Source: a virus
Virus record (IMG/VR): IMGVR_UViG_3300032116_000500
Coordinates: 1-40,476 of that record
DNA: 40,476 nt
Direction: 5' to 3' (one strand)
The notes under the pieces are model-generated. The model did no database searches and was not told the origin of the DNA. It was given only the letters and a program-made list of their open reading frames with translations. The position numbers and the translations under genes were made by a program. Shown here piece after piece: positions 1 to 8,246 of the stretch (position 1 is its first letter; each line of letters begins with the position of its first letter).

Positions 1-816
1 CCCATGTCTCGGACCTTCATCCCCTCGCGAGTGCGAGACAACCCCTTCCTCACCGGGACCGGCTACATGAGCACGCTACAGGCGCTGCCAGAACCCCTTC
101 GCAGCCAGATGCTGAATGGCGACTTCAAGGCGGGCATGGAGGACGACATCTGGCAGGTCATCCCGACCCGCTGGGTGGAGCTGGCCCAGGCCCGCTGGAA
201 GCCCCTCTCGCCCAAGCCCGAGATGCTGTCGCTCGGCGTCGACGTGGCGCGAGGCGGCAAGGACAAGACCGTGATCTACCGCAGGCACGAGGGCTGGTGG
301 TTCGACGAGCCCCTCGAGTACCCGGGAGCAGAGACGCCCAACGGCCCGATGGTGGCGGGCCTGGCCATCGCCGCCAACCGCGACCACAGCCCCATCCACA
401 TCGACATCATCGGCGTGGGCTCGAGCCCCTACGATTTCCTCAAGGAGGCCAGGCAGCAGGTGCTCGGTGTCAACGTGTCGGAGAAGTCGGGTGCCCGCGA
501 CAAGTCGGGGCGTCTGGGCTTCTTCAACCAGCGGTCGGAGCACATCTGGCGGCTGCGCGAGCTGCTCGACCCAGAGGCCAACAACAACATCGCCCTGCCC
601 CCGTCGAAGAAGCTCCTGGCCGACCTCTGCGCCCCGAAGTGGAAGCTCCGCGGCTCGCAGGTCTACGTCGAGAGCAGAGAGGACATCGTCGACAGGATCA
701 AGCGCAGCCCCGACCACCTATCCGCTCTGGCCCTCGCCTGCATCAACACCCCGAAGATGCGCAACATGCCCGGTATGTCTTCGAGGAAGCCCCGCGACTA
801 CGATCCGCTCGCTTAA
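1..816 (+). CDS. Terminase large subunit, C-terminal nuclease part (5' end outside window)
   Basis: The frame is open from the first base, so this is the 3' part of a longer gene. The ATPase (Walker A/B) half must lie upstream, and the ATG at 4 is probably not the start. What remains looks like the RNase H-like nuclease of phage terminases: a first acidic strand with GVDVARGGKDKT, a second acidic strand IDIIGVGSS, and a late acidic SPDHLSALALA near the C-terminus. Known role of the family: it cuts concatemeric DNA and, with its ATPase half, pumps DNA through the portal into the prohead. The portal gene follows after two small ORFs, the usual order. Family sure; exact start not visible. Confidence 0.9.
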   Translation, partial: PMSRTFIPSRVRDNPFLTGTGYMSTLQALPEPLRSQMLNGDFKAGMEDDIWQVIPTRWVELAQARWKPLSPKPEMLSLGVDVARGGKDKTVIYRRHEGWWFDEPLEYPGAETPNGPMVAGLAIAANRDHSPIHIDIIGVGSSPYDFLKEARQQVLGVNVSEKSGARDKSGRLGFFNQRSEHIWRLRELLDPEANNNIALPPSKKLLADLCAPKWKLRGSQVYVESREDIVDRIKRSPDHLSALALACINTPKMRNMPGMSSRKPRDYDPLA

Positions 817-832
817 GCTCGAGGCCTAAACC

Positions 833-1132
833 ATGTGCGGTAACCCGCTTCGCCTTCTGTCCCCCGTTGCCGCTGTGTTCGGCGCTGCAAGCGATCAGCG
901 CAAGGCTCTGCGCGCTCAAGAGGCTGCGCAGCGTGAGGCAGCTGCTGCCGCCGCCAAGACGCAGGCCGACGCGCAGCAGGCAGAGGCCAAGGCACAACGC
1001 CAGGCCCCCAACCTGGCCTCGCTGTTCAGGGCCAACAAGGTGGGGTCGGCTGCCGCCACCCTGCTCACAGGGCCAGGCGGTGCTCCGCTGCAGAATATGG
1101 CCCTCGGCCGCAACACGCTCCTGGGTGGATGA
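833..1132 (+). CDS. Small alanine-rich protein of unknown function
   Basis: A 99-residue protein preceded by GAGG eight bases upstream of its ATG. Residues about 25-62 are rich in Ala, Gln, Lys and Glu and look like a helix or coiled coil. The start MCGNP resembles the MC-x-P start of the gp14-like core protein later in this genome, but I see no wider similarity. It lies between terminase and portal, where podoviruses often carry a small head or packaging-associated protein. No function can be assigned. Its stop overlaps the ATG of the next small ORF. Confidence 0.65.
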   Translation: MCGNPLRLLSPVAAVFGAASDQRKALRAQEAAQREAAAAAAKTQADAQQAEAKAQRQAPNLASLFRANKVGSAAATLLTGPGGAPLQNMALGRNTLLGG

Positions 1133-1266
1133 ACATGACCCTGACCACCGAACAGATCACCCGCCTGGCCGAAGCCTGCGGCGTCCAGCGCCGCGGCCGT
1201 AGCGATGCGGTGCTGTTCGAGGCGTGCCTCCGCATGATCCGACTGAACCTGGGGTCACCAGCGTGA
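1129..1266 (+). CDS. 45-residue ORF between terminase and portal genes
   Basis: ATG at 1129 overlaps the stop of the upstream gene (ATGA); a second in-frame ATG at 1135 could also serve. The product has 45 residues and the character of a short helical protein (TLTTEQITRLAEACGVQ, then a basic RRGR, then a hydrophobic helix). Its TGA at 1264-1266 overlaps the GTG start of the portal gene, so translation is probably coupled on both sides. Codon use matches its neighbours. I do not recognise the family. Confidence 0.5.
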   Translation: MNMTLTTEQITRLAEACGVQRRGRSDAVLFEACLRMIRLNLGSPA

Positions 1267-2957
1267 CCGAGACCCCCAAGAAGCAGCACTACCAGAAGCG
1301 ATGGTCCATGCTCGAGACCGAGCGGTCGTCGTGGGTATCGCACTGGGAAGAGCTGTCGACGCAGCTCTTTCCTCGTGCTGGCCGCTTCTCCGTGACCGAC
1401 CGCAACGACGGCAAGAAGCGCCACAACAACATCTACGACCGCACCGGCACGGGCGCTCTGCGCATCCTGTCGGCGGGCATGATGTCGGGCGTCACCAGCC
1501 CCGCGCGCCCCTGGTTCCGCCTGCGCATCCCCGACGACGCGCTGATGGAGTACCAGCCCGTCAAGGTCTGGCTGGCCCAGGTCACCCGCAAGATGCAGGC
1601 CGTCTTCGGCCAGTCCAACACCTACCGCGCCCTGCACCAGCTCTACGAAGAGCTTGGTGCCTTCGGCACGGGCAACAGTCTCATCATGGATGACTTCGAG
1701 AGGGGCATCCACCTCTACCCCAACACCGTGGGCCGCTACGCCCTGGCCACCGACTTCAAGGGCAACGTCGACACGTCGTACCGCGAGCTGCAGAAGACCG
1801 CGCGCCAGCTGGTGCAGGAGTTCGGCGCTGAGAACTGCTCGTCGGCCGTCAAGAACATGGTCTCCAACGGCAACGGCGACAGCTGGGTCACCATCGTCCA
1901 CGCCATCGAGCCCCGCAAGGAGCGCGACATCCGCTCCAAGGCCAGCCGCGACATGCCCTGGGCGTCGTGCTACTTCGAGAAGGGCGGCGACGGCGACAAG
2001 CTCCTGCGCGAGAGCGGCTTCGAGCGGTTCCGCGTCCTGGCCCCTCGCTGGTACACCTCGAGCGAGGACGTCTACGGCCAGAGCCCCGGCATGGAAGTGC
2101 TCGGCGACATCAAGCAGCTCCAGCACGAGCAACTGCGCAAGAGCCAGGGCATCGACTACCAGACCCGCCCGCCGCTGCAGGGCCCCTCGAGCCTCAAGGG
2201 CGAGGAGGTCGACATCCTGCCCGGCGGCTACACCGTCGCCGACACGGCCTCGGCCGGTGGCGGCGTCAAGCCCCTCTTCCAAGTGGGCCTCGACCTCAAC
2301 CACCTGCTGATGGACATTCAGGACGTCCGCCAACGCATCCGCGAGGGCATGTACTCCGACCTGTTCCTGATGATCTCGCAGGCCGTCTCGACCAACATGA
2401 CGGCCACCGAGGTGGCAGAGCGCCACGAGGAGAAGCTCCTGATGCTGGGCCCCGTGCTCGAGCGTCTGCACAACGAGCTGCTCGACCCGCTCATCGAAAT
2501 CACCTTCGAGCGCCTGCTGCAGGCGGGTGCGCTGCCGCCGCCCCCCGAAGAGCTGATCGGCGTGAACCTCGACGTCGAGTTCGTCTCGATCCTGGCCCAA
2601 GCCCAACGCGCCATCGGCGCAAACAGCACCGACCGCTTCGTCGGCAACCTCGGCGCTATGGCCCAGATCAAGCCCGAAGTGCTCGACAAGTTCGACGCCG
2701 ACCGCTGGGTGGACAACTACGCCGACCAGATCGGCGTCGACCCCGAGCTGATCGTCGGCAAGGAGGAGGTCGCCCTCGTCCGCAAGGCCCGTGCCGACCA
2801 GCAGGCGGCGCAACAGGCAGCAGTCCAGGCGCAGCAGGCCGCCGAGAGCATGGGCAAGCTGGGGGGCGTCGCCACGCAGAACGGTGCCTCGAACGCAGGG
2901 GCCGACATCATGAACCAGCTGACCGGCTACGGCTCGCCAGCGCCGTACAGCTACTAG
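1263..2957 (+). CDS. Portal (head-tail connector) protein, T7 gp8-like
   Basis: Forms the dodecameric ring at one head vertex through which DNA enters and leaves; it binds terminase and later the tail. The 564-residue length and the sequence fit the podovirus head-tail connector family. The N-terminus matches the usual W-x5-R-x3-W-x6-LFPR-x-GRF pattern (RWSMLETERSSW, then LFPRAGRF). Next come GMMSGVTSPARPWF, the stretch EELGAFGTGNSLIMDD, and a Gln/Ala-rich helical C-terminus (about residues 515-545). The ORF could extend to GTG 1224, but GTG 1263 is preferred. It overlaps the upstream stop by four bases, and family members begin just before this W...R helix. Confidence 0.93.
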   Translation: MTETPKKQHYQKRWSMLETERSSWVSHWEELSTQLFPRAGRFSVTDRNDGKKRHNNIYDRTGTGALRILSAGMMSGVTSPARPWFRLRIPDDALMEYQPVKVWLAQVTRKMQAVFGQSNTYRALHQLYEELGAFGTGNSLIMDDFERGIHLYPNTVGRYALATDFKGNVDTSYRELQKTARQLVQEFGAENCSSAVKNMVSNGNGDSWVTIVHAIEPRKERDIRSKASRDMPWASCYFEKGGDGDKLLRESGFERFRVLAPRWYTSSEDVYGQSPGMEVLGDIKQLQHEQLRKSQGIDYQTRPPLQGPSSLKGEEVDILPGGYTVADTASAGGGVKPLFQVGLDLNHLLMDIQDVRQRIREGMYSDLFLMISQAVSTNMTATEVAERHEEKLLMLGPVLERLHNELLDPLIEITFERLLQAGALPPPPEELIGVNLDVEFVSILAQAQRAIGANSTDRFVGNLGAMAQIKPEVLDKFDADRWVDNYADQIGVDPELIVGKEEVALVRKARADQQAAQQAAVQAQQAAESMGKLGGVATQNGASNAGADIMNQLTGYGSPAPYSY

Positions 2958-2966
2958 GAGAACGAC

Positions 2967-3218
2967 ATGTCCGACGGTCCCGCACGCAGCTTCGCTGCAG
3001 TCACCCCCCACGACAGTACCGACTTCGCAGGCGGCGCTGCCGCGGCCCTCTTCGTGGGCGTCGGCGGCAACGTGGTCGTGGTCGGCGTCGAAGACAGCGA
3101 TGGCGCTGTGGTCGAGACGTTCAAGAACGTCGCGAGCGGCACGATCCTGCCTGTCCGTTGCCGCCGGGTGAACGCCACCAACACCACGGCCACCGACATC
3201 AAGGCCCTCTACCTGTGA
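2967..3218 (+). CDS. Spike base protein, RCAP_Rcc01079-like
   Basis: An 83-residue protein with AGGAGA five bases before its ATG. It shows the pattern of a small family named after a Rhodobacter capsulatus gene: FAAVTPHDSTDF, then AALFVGVGGNVVVV, then VVETFKNVASGTILPVR-x-RRVNATNTTATDI. Family members are annotated as the base on which a head or tail spike sits, and are common in alphaproteobacterial phages and gene transfer agents. The next gene, overlapping by four bases (GTGA), encodes a plausible spike, which supports the role. Compact beta structure is expected. The family name is from memory; the pattern match is good. Confidence 0.75.
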   Translation: MSDGPARSFAAVTPHDSTDFAGGAAAALFVGVGGNVVVVGVEDSDGAVVETFKNVASGTILPVRCRRVNATNTTATDIKALYL

Positions 3219-4096
3219 GCCAGGCCCTCGCCCTTGGTTTCGGCCAGACGACCATTTCGTCTTTCAAGGGGAGTGGCGTCACCCATGACTTCACGTCGGC
3301 CATGCCCGCTGGCTCGGCCTACACCCGCACGGGCGCGGCGACGGGCCTGACGGCGGCGGGTACGCTGACGGCGTTCGCGGAGAACGCCCCGCAGCGGACT
3401 GATCGCGGGCTGGCGCTGGAACCGGCGGCGACGAACATTCTCATCAACAGCGTGTTTGCAAACAGCGGCGGCAACAGGCCGACGAGTTGGGACGAGGGCA
3501 TCATTACGGGTGTCTCAGCCCCCGTATCCTCGACCATTCTCAACACCGCTTTTTCGCAATCGGGCACCGCTCAAAGGGCTTGGTTCTCGCAGACAATCGC
3601 CCTCGCGGCGAACTCGTCATATATTTACAGCGTCTATGTCGAAGCGACGGCGGGGACGCCGGGTTCGGTGGCCTATGGCACCACGCTCCCGGCGGGCGCG
3701 TCCAGCAATGTTCTGGTAAACCCGGCGGTTGGTCGGCGGACGTTTACGCTGACGACATCAGTGTTGGCAGGGAACGGTACGATCCGCACCGGATTTGGCG
3801 CGGCAGCAAACGCCACAGGCAGCATCATTCTGTCAAACCCGCAGTTTGAGTTGGGCACGGTCGCCACATCCCCGATCTTGACGACGAGCGGGACGGCCAC
3901 ACGCGGCCTGCCGGTGTTCACCGAGCCGGTTCCTGCGGGCTTCACAAAGGCGCTGCTGACCTACTACGACGGCACGACATCGGAAGCCACCGGCCTGACG
4001 CCGGGCGACACGTTTGAGTACGCGGAACATGCCATCGCAGCCGGGAAGGGCCGCTTCGGCGTGTCCGAACTCGTGTCGCGCCGCTGGGCTGCGTGA
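3215..4096 (+). CDS. Putative spike / carbohydrate-binding virion protein
   Basis: GTG at 3215 overlaps the stop of the spike-base gene and gives 293 residues; the frame is open much further upstream, but that part is the shadow of the portal gene. The protein is rich in Thr, Ala, Gly and Ser with alternating hydrophobics, as in beta-sandwich fibre proteins. Residues about 55-75 carry RTDRGLALEPAATNIL, which resembles the start of phage head-spike and LamG-like carbohydrate-binding modules. The C-terminal 50 residues differ and end in a basic tail. Codons are more AT-rich than in the portal gene, suggesting a module exchanged for host range. Likely displayed on the particle; exact fold not proven. 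Confidence 0.6.
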   Translation: MSQALALGFGQTTISSFKGSGVTHDFTSAMPAGSAYTRTGAATGLTAAGTLTAFAENAPQRTDRGLALEPAATNILINSVFANSGGNRPTSWDEGIITGVSAPVSSTILNTAFSQSGTAQRAWFSQTIALAANSSYIYSVYVEATAGTPGSVAYGTTLPAGASSNVLVNPAVGRRTFTLTTSVLAGNGTIRTGFGAAANATGSIILSNPQFELGTVATSPILTTSGTATRGLPVFTEPVPAGFTKALLTYYDGTTSEATGLTPGDTFEYAEHAIAAGKGRFGVSELVSRRWAA

Positions 4097-4141
4097 TCCA
4101 CGCCGAACAGGCCGCCCCCTCCCACAGCTCGGAAACGCCTC

Positions 4142-5344
4142 ATGGCTTTGACCTTCGTTCCCCCCGACGGCCACAAGCCCGACTGGGCTACAGACACCCA
4201 GTGGCGGGCCGCAGAGGCGGTCAGAGAGCACGGCAGCGTCCGCAAAGCCGCGGAGGCACTGGGCTTGGGGAAGTCATCCGTGCAGGAAGCAGCGGATCGC
4301 TACAACAAAGAGGCCGCCCGCCACGGCCACGCGCCCGGCCACTTCAACGACGGCGTCGCCCCCGGCTACCGCATGGGCAAGGTCACCGTACAGCGCGGCC
4401 CCAACGGCGTCGAGCGGGTGTGGGAGCGCCAGTCGCCAGACGCCGAGGCGCAGGCCGAGCGGCTGCTGGCTATCAAGGCGGCGCTGCTTGAGAAACTGGA
4501 GCCCCTCGAGCCCCTCGCCCCACCCGCACACACCGACGACGATTTGCTGACGGTCTACCCGCAAGGCGATCCGCACGCAGGCCTCTACTCGTGGAAGGAA
4601 GAGACAGGACAGTCCTTCGACCTGGCCGAGTTCGAGCGCATCACCAAGGCGGCCATCGACAGGCTGGTCGCCTCTACGCCCTCCTCGACCTACGCCCTCT
4701 ACATCGATCTGGGCGACAGCCTCCACGCCGACAACAACGCGAGCCGCACCAAGAGCGGCCACCATCTCGACACGCACGGCCGCCACGCCGAGGTCGTCCG
4801 CGCCAGCATCCGCTGCAAGCGCCACCACATCGCCCGCATGCTCGAGAAGCACCTCTACCTCACCGTGCGGATCAACCCCGGCAACCACGACGGCATCACG
4901 GCGATCATGCTGGCCGAGATGCTGGCGCTGCTCTACGAGAACGAGCCCAGGGTCACGGTCGTCACCAGCCCCAACCCCTACTGGTTCATGGGCTTCGGCA
5001 CCAACCTGATCGGCACCACCCACGGCGACGGGGCGAAGGGCAAAGACCTCCCTCTGCTGATGGCCGTCGACGTGCCCGACCTGTGGCAAGCCTCACAGCA
5101 CGGCTCTCGCGTCTGGTACGTCGGCCACGTCCACCACGGCGACGAGAAGGACTACCCGGGCGTGACGGTGAAATACAAACGGACCCTCGCCGCCCCCGAC
5201 ATCTGGAGCCACGCAAGCGGCTATCGGTCGGTGCGCTCGATGGATGCGGAGACCTACCACCGCCTGGACGGGGAGGTCGAAAAGCACACCTGCTCGCTGG
5301 CCCGGCTCGAGCGCGGTATGTCTTCCGTTCCGCGCGCGACGTAG
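4142..5344 (+). CDS. Metallophosphoesterase with N-terminal helix-turn-helix
   Basis: 400 residues. Residues about 22-52 read as a helix-turn-helix (EAVREHGSVRKAAEALGLGK, then SSVQEAADRY). Residues about 135-335 carry every calcineurin-like metallophosphoesterase motif: D-x-H in GDPHAG (D143, H145), GD at 191-192, GNHD (247-250), a lone His in THGDG (H294) and GHVH (329-331). The enzyme should use two metals to cleave phosphomonoesters or phosphodiesters; the substrate is unknown. Similar HTH-phosphoesterase proteins recur in phages, but here it lies inside the head gene cluster, which hints at a job in packaging or DNA processing (inference). Ribosome binding site is weak. Confidence 0.85.
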   Translation: MALTFVPPDGHKPDWATDTQWRAAEAVREHGSVRKAAEALGLGKSSVQEAADRYNKEAARHGHAPGHFNDGVAPGYRMGKVTVQRGPNGVERVWERQSPDAEAQAERLLAIKAALLEKLEPLEPLAPPAHTDDDLLTVYPQGDPHAGLYSWKEETGQSFDLAEFERITKAAIDRLVASTPSSTYALYIDLGDSLHADNNASRTKSGHHLDTHGRHAEVVRASIRCKRHHIARMLEKHLYLTVRINPGNHDGITAIMLAEMLALLYENEPRVTVVTSPNPYWFMGFGTNLIGTTHGDGAKGKDLPLLMAVDVPDLWQASQHGSRVWYVGHVHHGDEKDYPGVTVKYKRTLAAPDIWSHASGYRSVRSMDAETYHRLDGEVEKHTCSLARLERGMSSVPRAT

Positions 5345-5353
5345 GTTCCCGCT

Positions 5354-5665
5354 ATGAGCCAGGAAGACCCGACCGACTTGGAGACCCAGCACAAGAGCGC
5401 CGAGGCGAGAGCCCAGGACGCTCGGAACCGCAGGGACACTGACAAGGCCGATCTGGAATGGCTCATGGCCACGCCTCGGGGCCGCCGGATTGTCTGGCGT
5501 CTGCTCGAGGCCACGGGTCTCTACGTCTCAAGTTTCACTGGCAACAGTGAGACGTTCTTTAGGGAAGGCAAGCGCGCCATCGGTCTCGAGTTCCAGGGCA
5601 AGGTCGCCAAGGCCGCGCCGCTGGGCTTCCAGACCATGATGCAGGAGCATTTCGGACATGACTGA
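5354..5665 (+). CDS. Bbp19-like conserved phage protein
   Basis: A 103-residue protein matching the small family named after Bordetella phage BPP-1 Bbp19. Diagnostic stretches are LEWLMATPRGRRIVWRLL, then SSFTGNSETFFREGKRAIGL, then a C-terminal FQTMMQEHF. The N-terminal 35 residues are charged and probably helical. Family function is not known; genes of this family usually sit just upstream of scaffold and capsid, as here, so a role in head assembly is likely. Its last eight bases overlap the start of the scaffold gene. Confidence 0.8.
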   Translation: MSQEDPTDLETQHKSAEARAQDARNRRDTDKADLEWLMATPRGRRIVWRLLEATGLYVSSFTGNSETFFREGKRAIGLEFQGKVAKAAPLGFQTMMQEHFGHD

Positions 5666-6308
5666 CACGACGCTGATGACGGCCGACACACCCACCGATG
5701 AAGCCGCATCGCAGACCGCGGGCGACGTCGCCAACAACGACGCCACCGCACAGCAGCCGGTAGCCGAAGCCGCCCCGACCGATCCGGTCGGAGGCGAACA
5801 GGCGCAGCAGGCCGAAGGCGACAAGGCCGACGACGCACCCCAGGGCGCGCCAGAGGCCTACGAGGATTTCTCCGTGCCGGAAGGCGTCGAACTCGACGCT
5901 GAACTGCTCGGTGAGTTCAAGAACGTCGCCAAGGAACTCAACCTGCCGCAGGACGCCGCGCAAAAGGTCACGGACCTTGGCGTGAAGCTGGCCCAGAAGT
6001 GGGTCGCTGAAAGCCAACAGGCGACGAGCGAGATGTTCGCCGACTGGAAGGCCCGTGCCGAAACCGACAAGGAGTTCGGGGGCGATGCTCTCCCGGCCAA
6101 CTTGGCGGTCGCGAAGAAGGCAGTCGACCAGTTCGGCACGCCGGAACTCCGCGAACTGCTGGACGTACACCGCCTCGGCGACAACCCGGAAGTCATCCGG
6201 TTCATGTTCCGTGTCGGCAAGGCCATCAGCGAAGACACGTTCGTGGCGGGGGGCAAGTCCTCCCCTGCCCAGGACGCAGCCAAGACCCTTTTCCCCAACA
6301 TGAACTGA
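5658..6308 (+). CDS. Capsid scaffolding protein
   Basis: 216 residues, lying directly before the major capsid gene, the normal place for scaffold. The first 75 residues are acidic, low in complexity and rich in Ala, Gln, Asp and Glu. The rest is helical, with the phage scaffold pattern YEDFSVPEGVELD, a coiled stretch with KWVAESQQATSEMFADW, then DKEFGGDALPANLAVAKKA and NPEVIRFMFRVGKAISED. Scaffold guides coat assembly and leaves before or during packaging. Homologues are sometimes called protease, but I see no catalytic signature. The ATG at 5658 overlaps the upstream gene by eight bases. Confidence 0.85.
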   Translation: MTDTTLMTADTPTDEAASQTAGDVANNDATAQQPVAEAAPTDPVGGEQAQQAEGDKADDAPQGAPEAYEDFSVPEGVELDAELLGEFKNVAKELNLPQDAAQKVTDLGVKLAQKWVAESQQATSEMFADWKARAETDKEFGGDALPANLAVAKKAVDQFGTPELRELLDVHRLGDNPEVIRFMFRVGKAISEDTFVAGGKSSPAQDAAKTLFPNMN

Positions 6309-6321
6309 CTGGAGAACTACC

Positions 6322-7326
6322 GTGGCCACCCTTGCGGATACCCACCCCACTCTGCTGGACGTTTCCAAGCGTCTGGACCCGAACGGCAAGGTCGACAAGA
6401 TCGTCGAAATCCTCGCCCAGACCAACGAAATCCTGGCCGACGCCGTGTACATCGAAGGCAACCTGCCGACGGGTCACCGCTCGACCATCCGCACCGGCCT
6501 GCCTGCCCCGACCTGGCGCAAGCTGTACGGCGGCGTTCAGCCGACCAAGTCGCGCACCGCCCAGGTGACCGACAACGCCGGTATGATGGAAGCCTACGCC
6601 GAGGTCGACAAGGCCCTGGCTGACCTGAACGGCAACACCGCCGCCTTCCGCCTGTCGGAAGACACCGCCCACATCGAGGGCATGTCGCAAGACCTCGCCT
6701 CCTCGATCTTCTACGCCGACGAAGACGTCACCCCCGAGAAGTTCACGGGCTTCGCCGCTCGCTACTCCTCGCTGTCCGCCGAAAACGGCCAGAACATCAA
6801 CGCCTCGGCCGCCGACGGCTCGAACTCCACCAACACCTCGATCTGGTTCATTGGCTGGGGCCCGAACTCCTGCTTCATGACCTACCCCAAGGGCTCCGTT
6901 GCCGGTCTCAAGACCGACGACAAGGGCCAGATCACCATCGAGAACGTCGATGGTGCCGGTGGCCGGATGGAAGCCTACCGCACGCACTACCGCATGGACG
7001 CTGGCCTGGTCCTCAAGGACTGGCGCTACGTCTACCGCATCCAGGTTGACTTCGCCGAGCTGACGAAGGATGCCGCGACCGGCGCTGACCTCATCGACCT
7101 GATGACCGACGTCGCCTCGTTCATCCCGAACCTGACCGGCATCCGTGGTGCCTTCTACTGCAGCCGCCGCGTTCACAGCTTCCTGCGCCGCCAGATGGTC
7201 AACAAGGTCAAGAACTCGACCCTGATGATGTCGGACGTCGCTGGCCAGTCCGTGATGACCTTCGACGGCTTCCCGGTTCGCCGGGTCGACAGCCTGCTGC
7301 ACACTGAAGCAAAGGTCGCCGCGTAA
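6322..7326 (+). CDS. Major capsid protein
   Basis: 334 residues from a GTG start with GGAG upstream, directly after the scaffold. It belongs to the group of podovirus coat proteins that begin MATLADTHPTLLDVSKRLDP and contain TGHRSTIRTGLPAPTWRKLYGG, GMSQDLASSIFYAD and a C-terminal SLMTFDG-type ending (here SVMTFDGFPVRRVDSLL). These are expected to adopt the HK97 coat fold (family knowledge, not seen directly). Codons are strongly biased to C-ending forms, as expected for a highly expressed gene. It forms the icosahedral shell with the cement protein encoded next. Confidence 0.93.
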   Translation: MATLADTHPTLLDVSKRLDPNGKVDKIVEILAQTNEILADAVYIEGNLPTGHRSTIRTGLPAPTWRKLYGGVQPTKSRTAQVTDNAGMMEAYAEVDKALADLNGNTAAFRLSEDTAHIEGMSQDLASSIFYADEDVTPEKFTGFAARYSSLSAENGQNINASAADGSNSTNTSIWFIGWGPNSCFMTYPKGSVAGLKTDDKGQITIENVDGAGGRMEAYRTHYRMDAGLVLKDWRYVYRIQVDFAELTKDAATGADLIDLMTDVASFIPNLTGIRGAFYCSRRVHSFLRRQMVNKVKNSTLMMSDVAGQSVMTFDGFPVRRVDSLLHTEAKVAA

Positions 7327-7350
7327 GCGGGGCCCCTGGAGAACAAGACC

Positions 7351-7824
7351 ATGATCCTCGACGAACGCAACGAGTTCGCAGATGCCGTTTCGGTGGCAGC
7401 TGCGGCAGGCACCGCCCTCATCGGCGATGTCATCGACCTGGGTTCTGCCTCGCGCGACATTGGCGCGGGCCAGCCCCTGTACCTCATCATCCAGACGGAT
7501 ACGGAAATCATCACCGGCGGTTCCGCCGGTACGATCAAGTTCCAGCTGGCCTCGGACAGCACGGCCGACCTGGCCACGTCCGCGACGATCCACTACGACA
7601 CGGGCACGCTCGTGACGGATGACGCCGCCGCGAACGACGCCCGCCTCAACGCGGGTGGCCTGATCTGCTCCATCGCCCTGCCGCAAGGCGCGGTGTACGA
7701 GCGGTATCTCGGCATCCTGTGCGTGATCGCCACCACGACCGTGACGGCTGGCAAGATCAACGCCTTCCTGTCGATGGACCCGTACCCGGCCCAGCGCGCC
7801 TACCCTGACGCGATGCCGGTCTAA
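7351..7824 (+). CDS. Bbp16-like capsid cement (decoration) protein
   Basis: 157 residues, GGAG before the ATG. It starts MILDERNEFADA and carries RDIGAGQPLYLIIQTDTEI, the hallmark of the family named after Bordetella phage BPP-1 Bbp16, which is annotated as a capsid cement protein. The protein is beta-rich and ends in YPAQRAYPDAMPV. Cement proteins bind the outside of the shell and stabilise it against internal DNA pressure. Position immediately after the major capsid gene agrees. Confidence 0.85.
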   Translation: MILDERNEFADAVSVAAAAGTALIGDVIDLGSASRDIGAGQPLYLIIQTDTEIITGGSAGTIKFQLASDSTADLATSATIHYDTGTLVTDDAAANDARLNAGGLICSIALPQGAVYERYLGILCVIATTTVTAGKINAFLSMDPYPAQRAYPDAMPV

Positions 7825-7835
7825 GGGGCTGAACC

Positions 7836-8165
7836 GTGAGCAAAGCCCGCATTGACGCACAAGGCCGACGCTTCGACGCTGAAGGCCGCCGCGTCTACGA
7901 CAAGGCTGGGAAAAACACCTGGGTGGAAGCTATCCACCCGGGTGTCTACCCCGCCAACCACTTCCGCCCGGTGGGCTCGAAGTTCCAGCTCGCCGAAGGC
8001 CACGGCATCGTCGACTGGATGGCTGTTGTCGAAGACGAAGCTCCCCGCAAGGCCGCCCGGGCAAAGCCCGTTCTGGTCGCTGCGGCTGCCCCCTTCCCCG
8101 CCGAAGTGGAACAGGCCCTGGCCGAAGCCGCTGAAGCTGGCGAAGAGCAGGCCGCCCTGGTCTAG
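7836..8165 (+). CDS. Small head-region protein of unknown function
   Basis: 109 residues from GTG 7836, with AGGGGCTG just upstream and 11 bases after the cement gene. The N-terminal half has a repeated RIDAQGRRFDAEGRRVYDK motif and WVEAIHPGVYPANHFRPVG. The C-terminal third is Ala/Glu-rich and probably helical. I do not recognise the family. It is the last gene before a strong terminator, so it closes the head gene cluster and is probably made in amounts similar to the cement protein. Confidence 0.75.
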   Translation: MSKARIDAQGRRFDAEGRRVYDKAGKNTWVEAIHPGVYPANHFRPVGSKFQLAEGHGIVDWMAVVEDEAPRKAARAKPVLVAAAAPFPAEVEQALAEAAEAGEEQAALV

Positions 8166-8197
8166 GCCAGAGATAGCCCCCTCCCCGTAGGGGTTCC

Positions 8198-8233
8198 GAG
8201 CCGGGGGCCCACAAGCCCCCGGCTCTTTTCTTT
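8198..8233 (+). terminator. Strong intrinsic terminator after the head genes
   Basis: An 11-base-pair perfect stem (8198-8208 with 8215-8225, GAGCCGGGGGC and its complement), a six-base loop and the T-rich tract TTTTCTTT at 8226-8233. It lies between head genes and tail genes, the same relative place as the T7 terminator after the capsid gene. It would lower transcription of tail genes relative to capsid (inference). Confidence 0.9.
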
Positions 8234-8246
8234 GAGGTGATCCCCG

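Noticed and set aside
1065-3011. Antisense open frame of 648 codons opposite the portal gene
   Set aside because: Same artefact; no start context, no motifs, and it runs through three coupled plus-strand genes.
1967-3214. Upstream extension of the spike gene frame
   Set aside because: Arg/Pro/Ala/His-rich shadow translation of the portal gene. The GTG at 3215 at the spike-base stop is a natural start.
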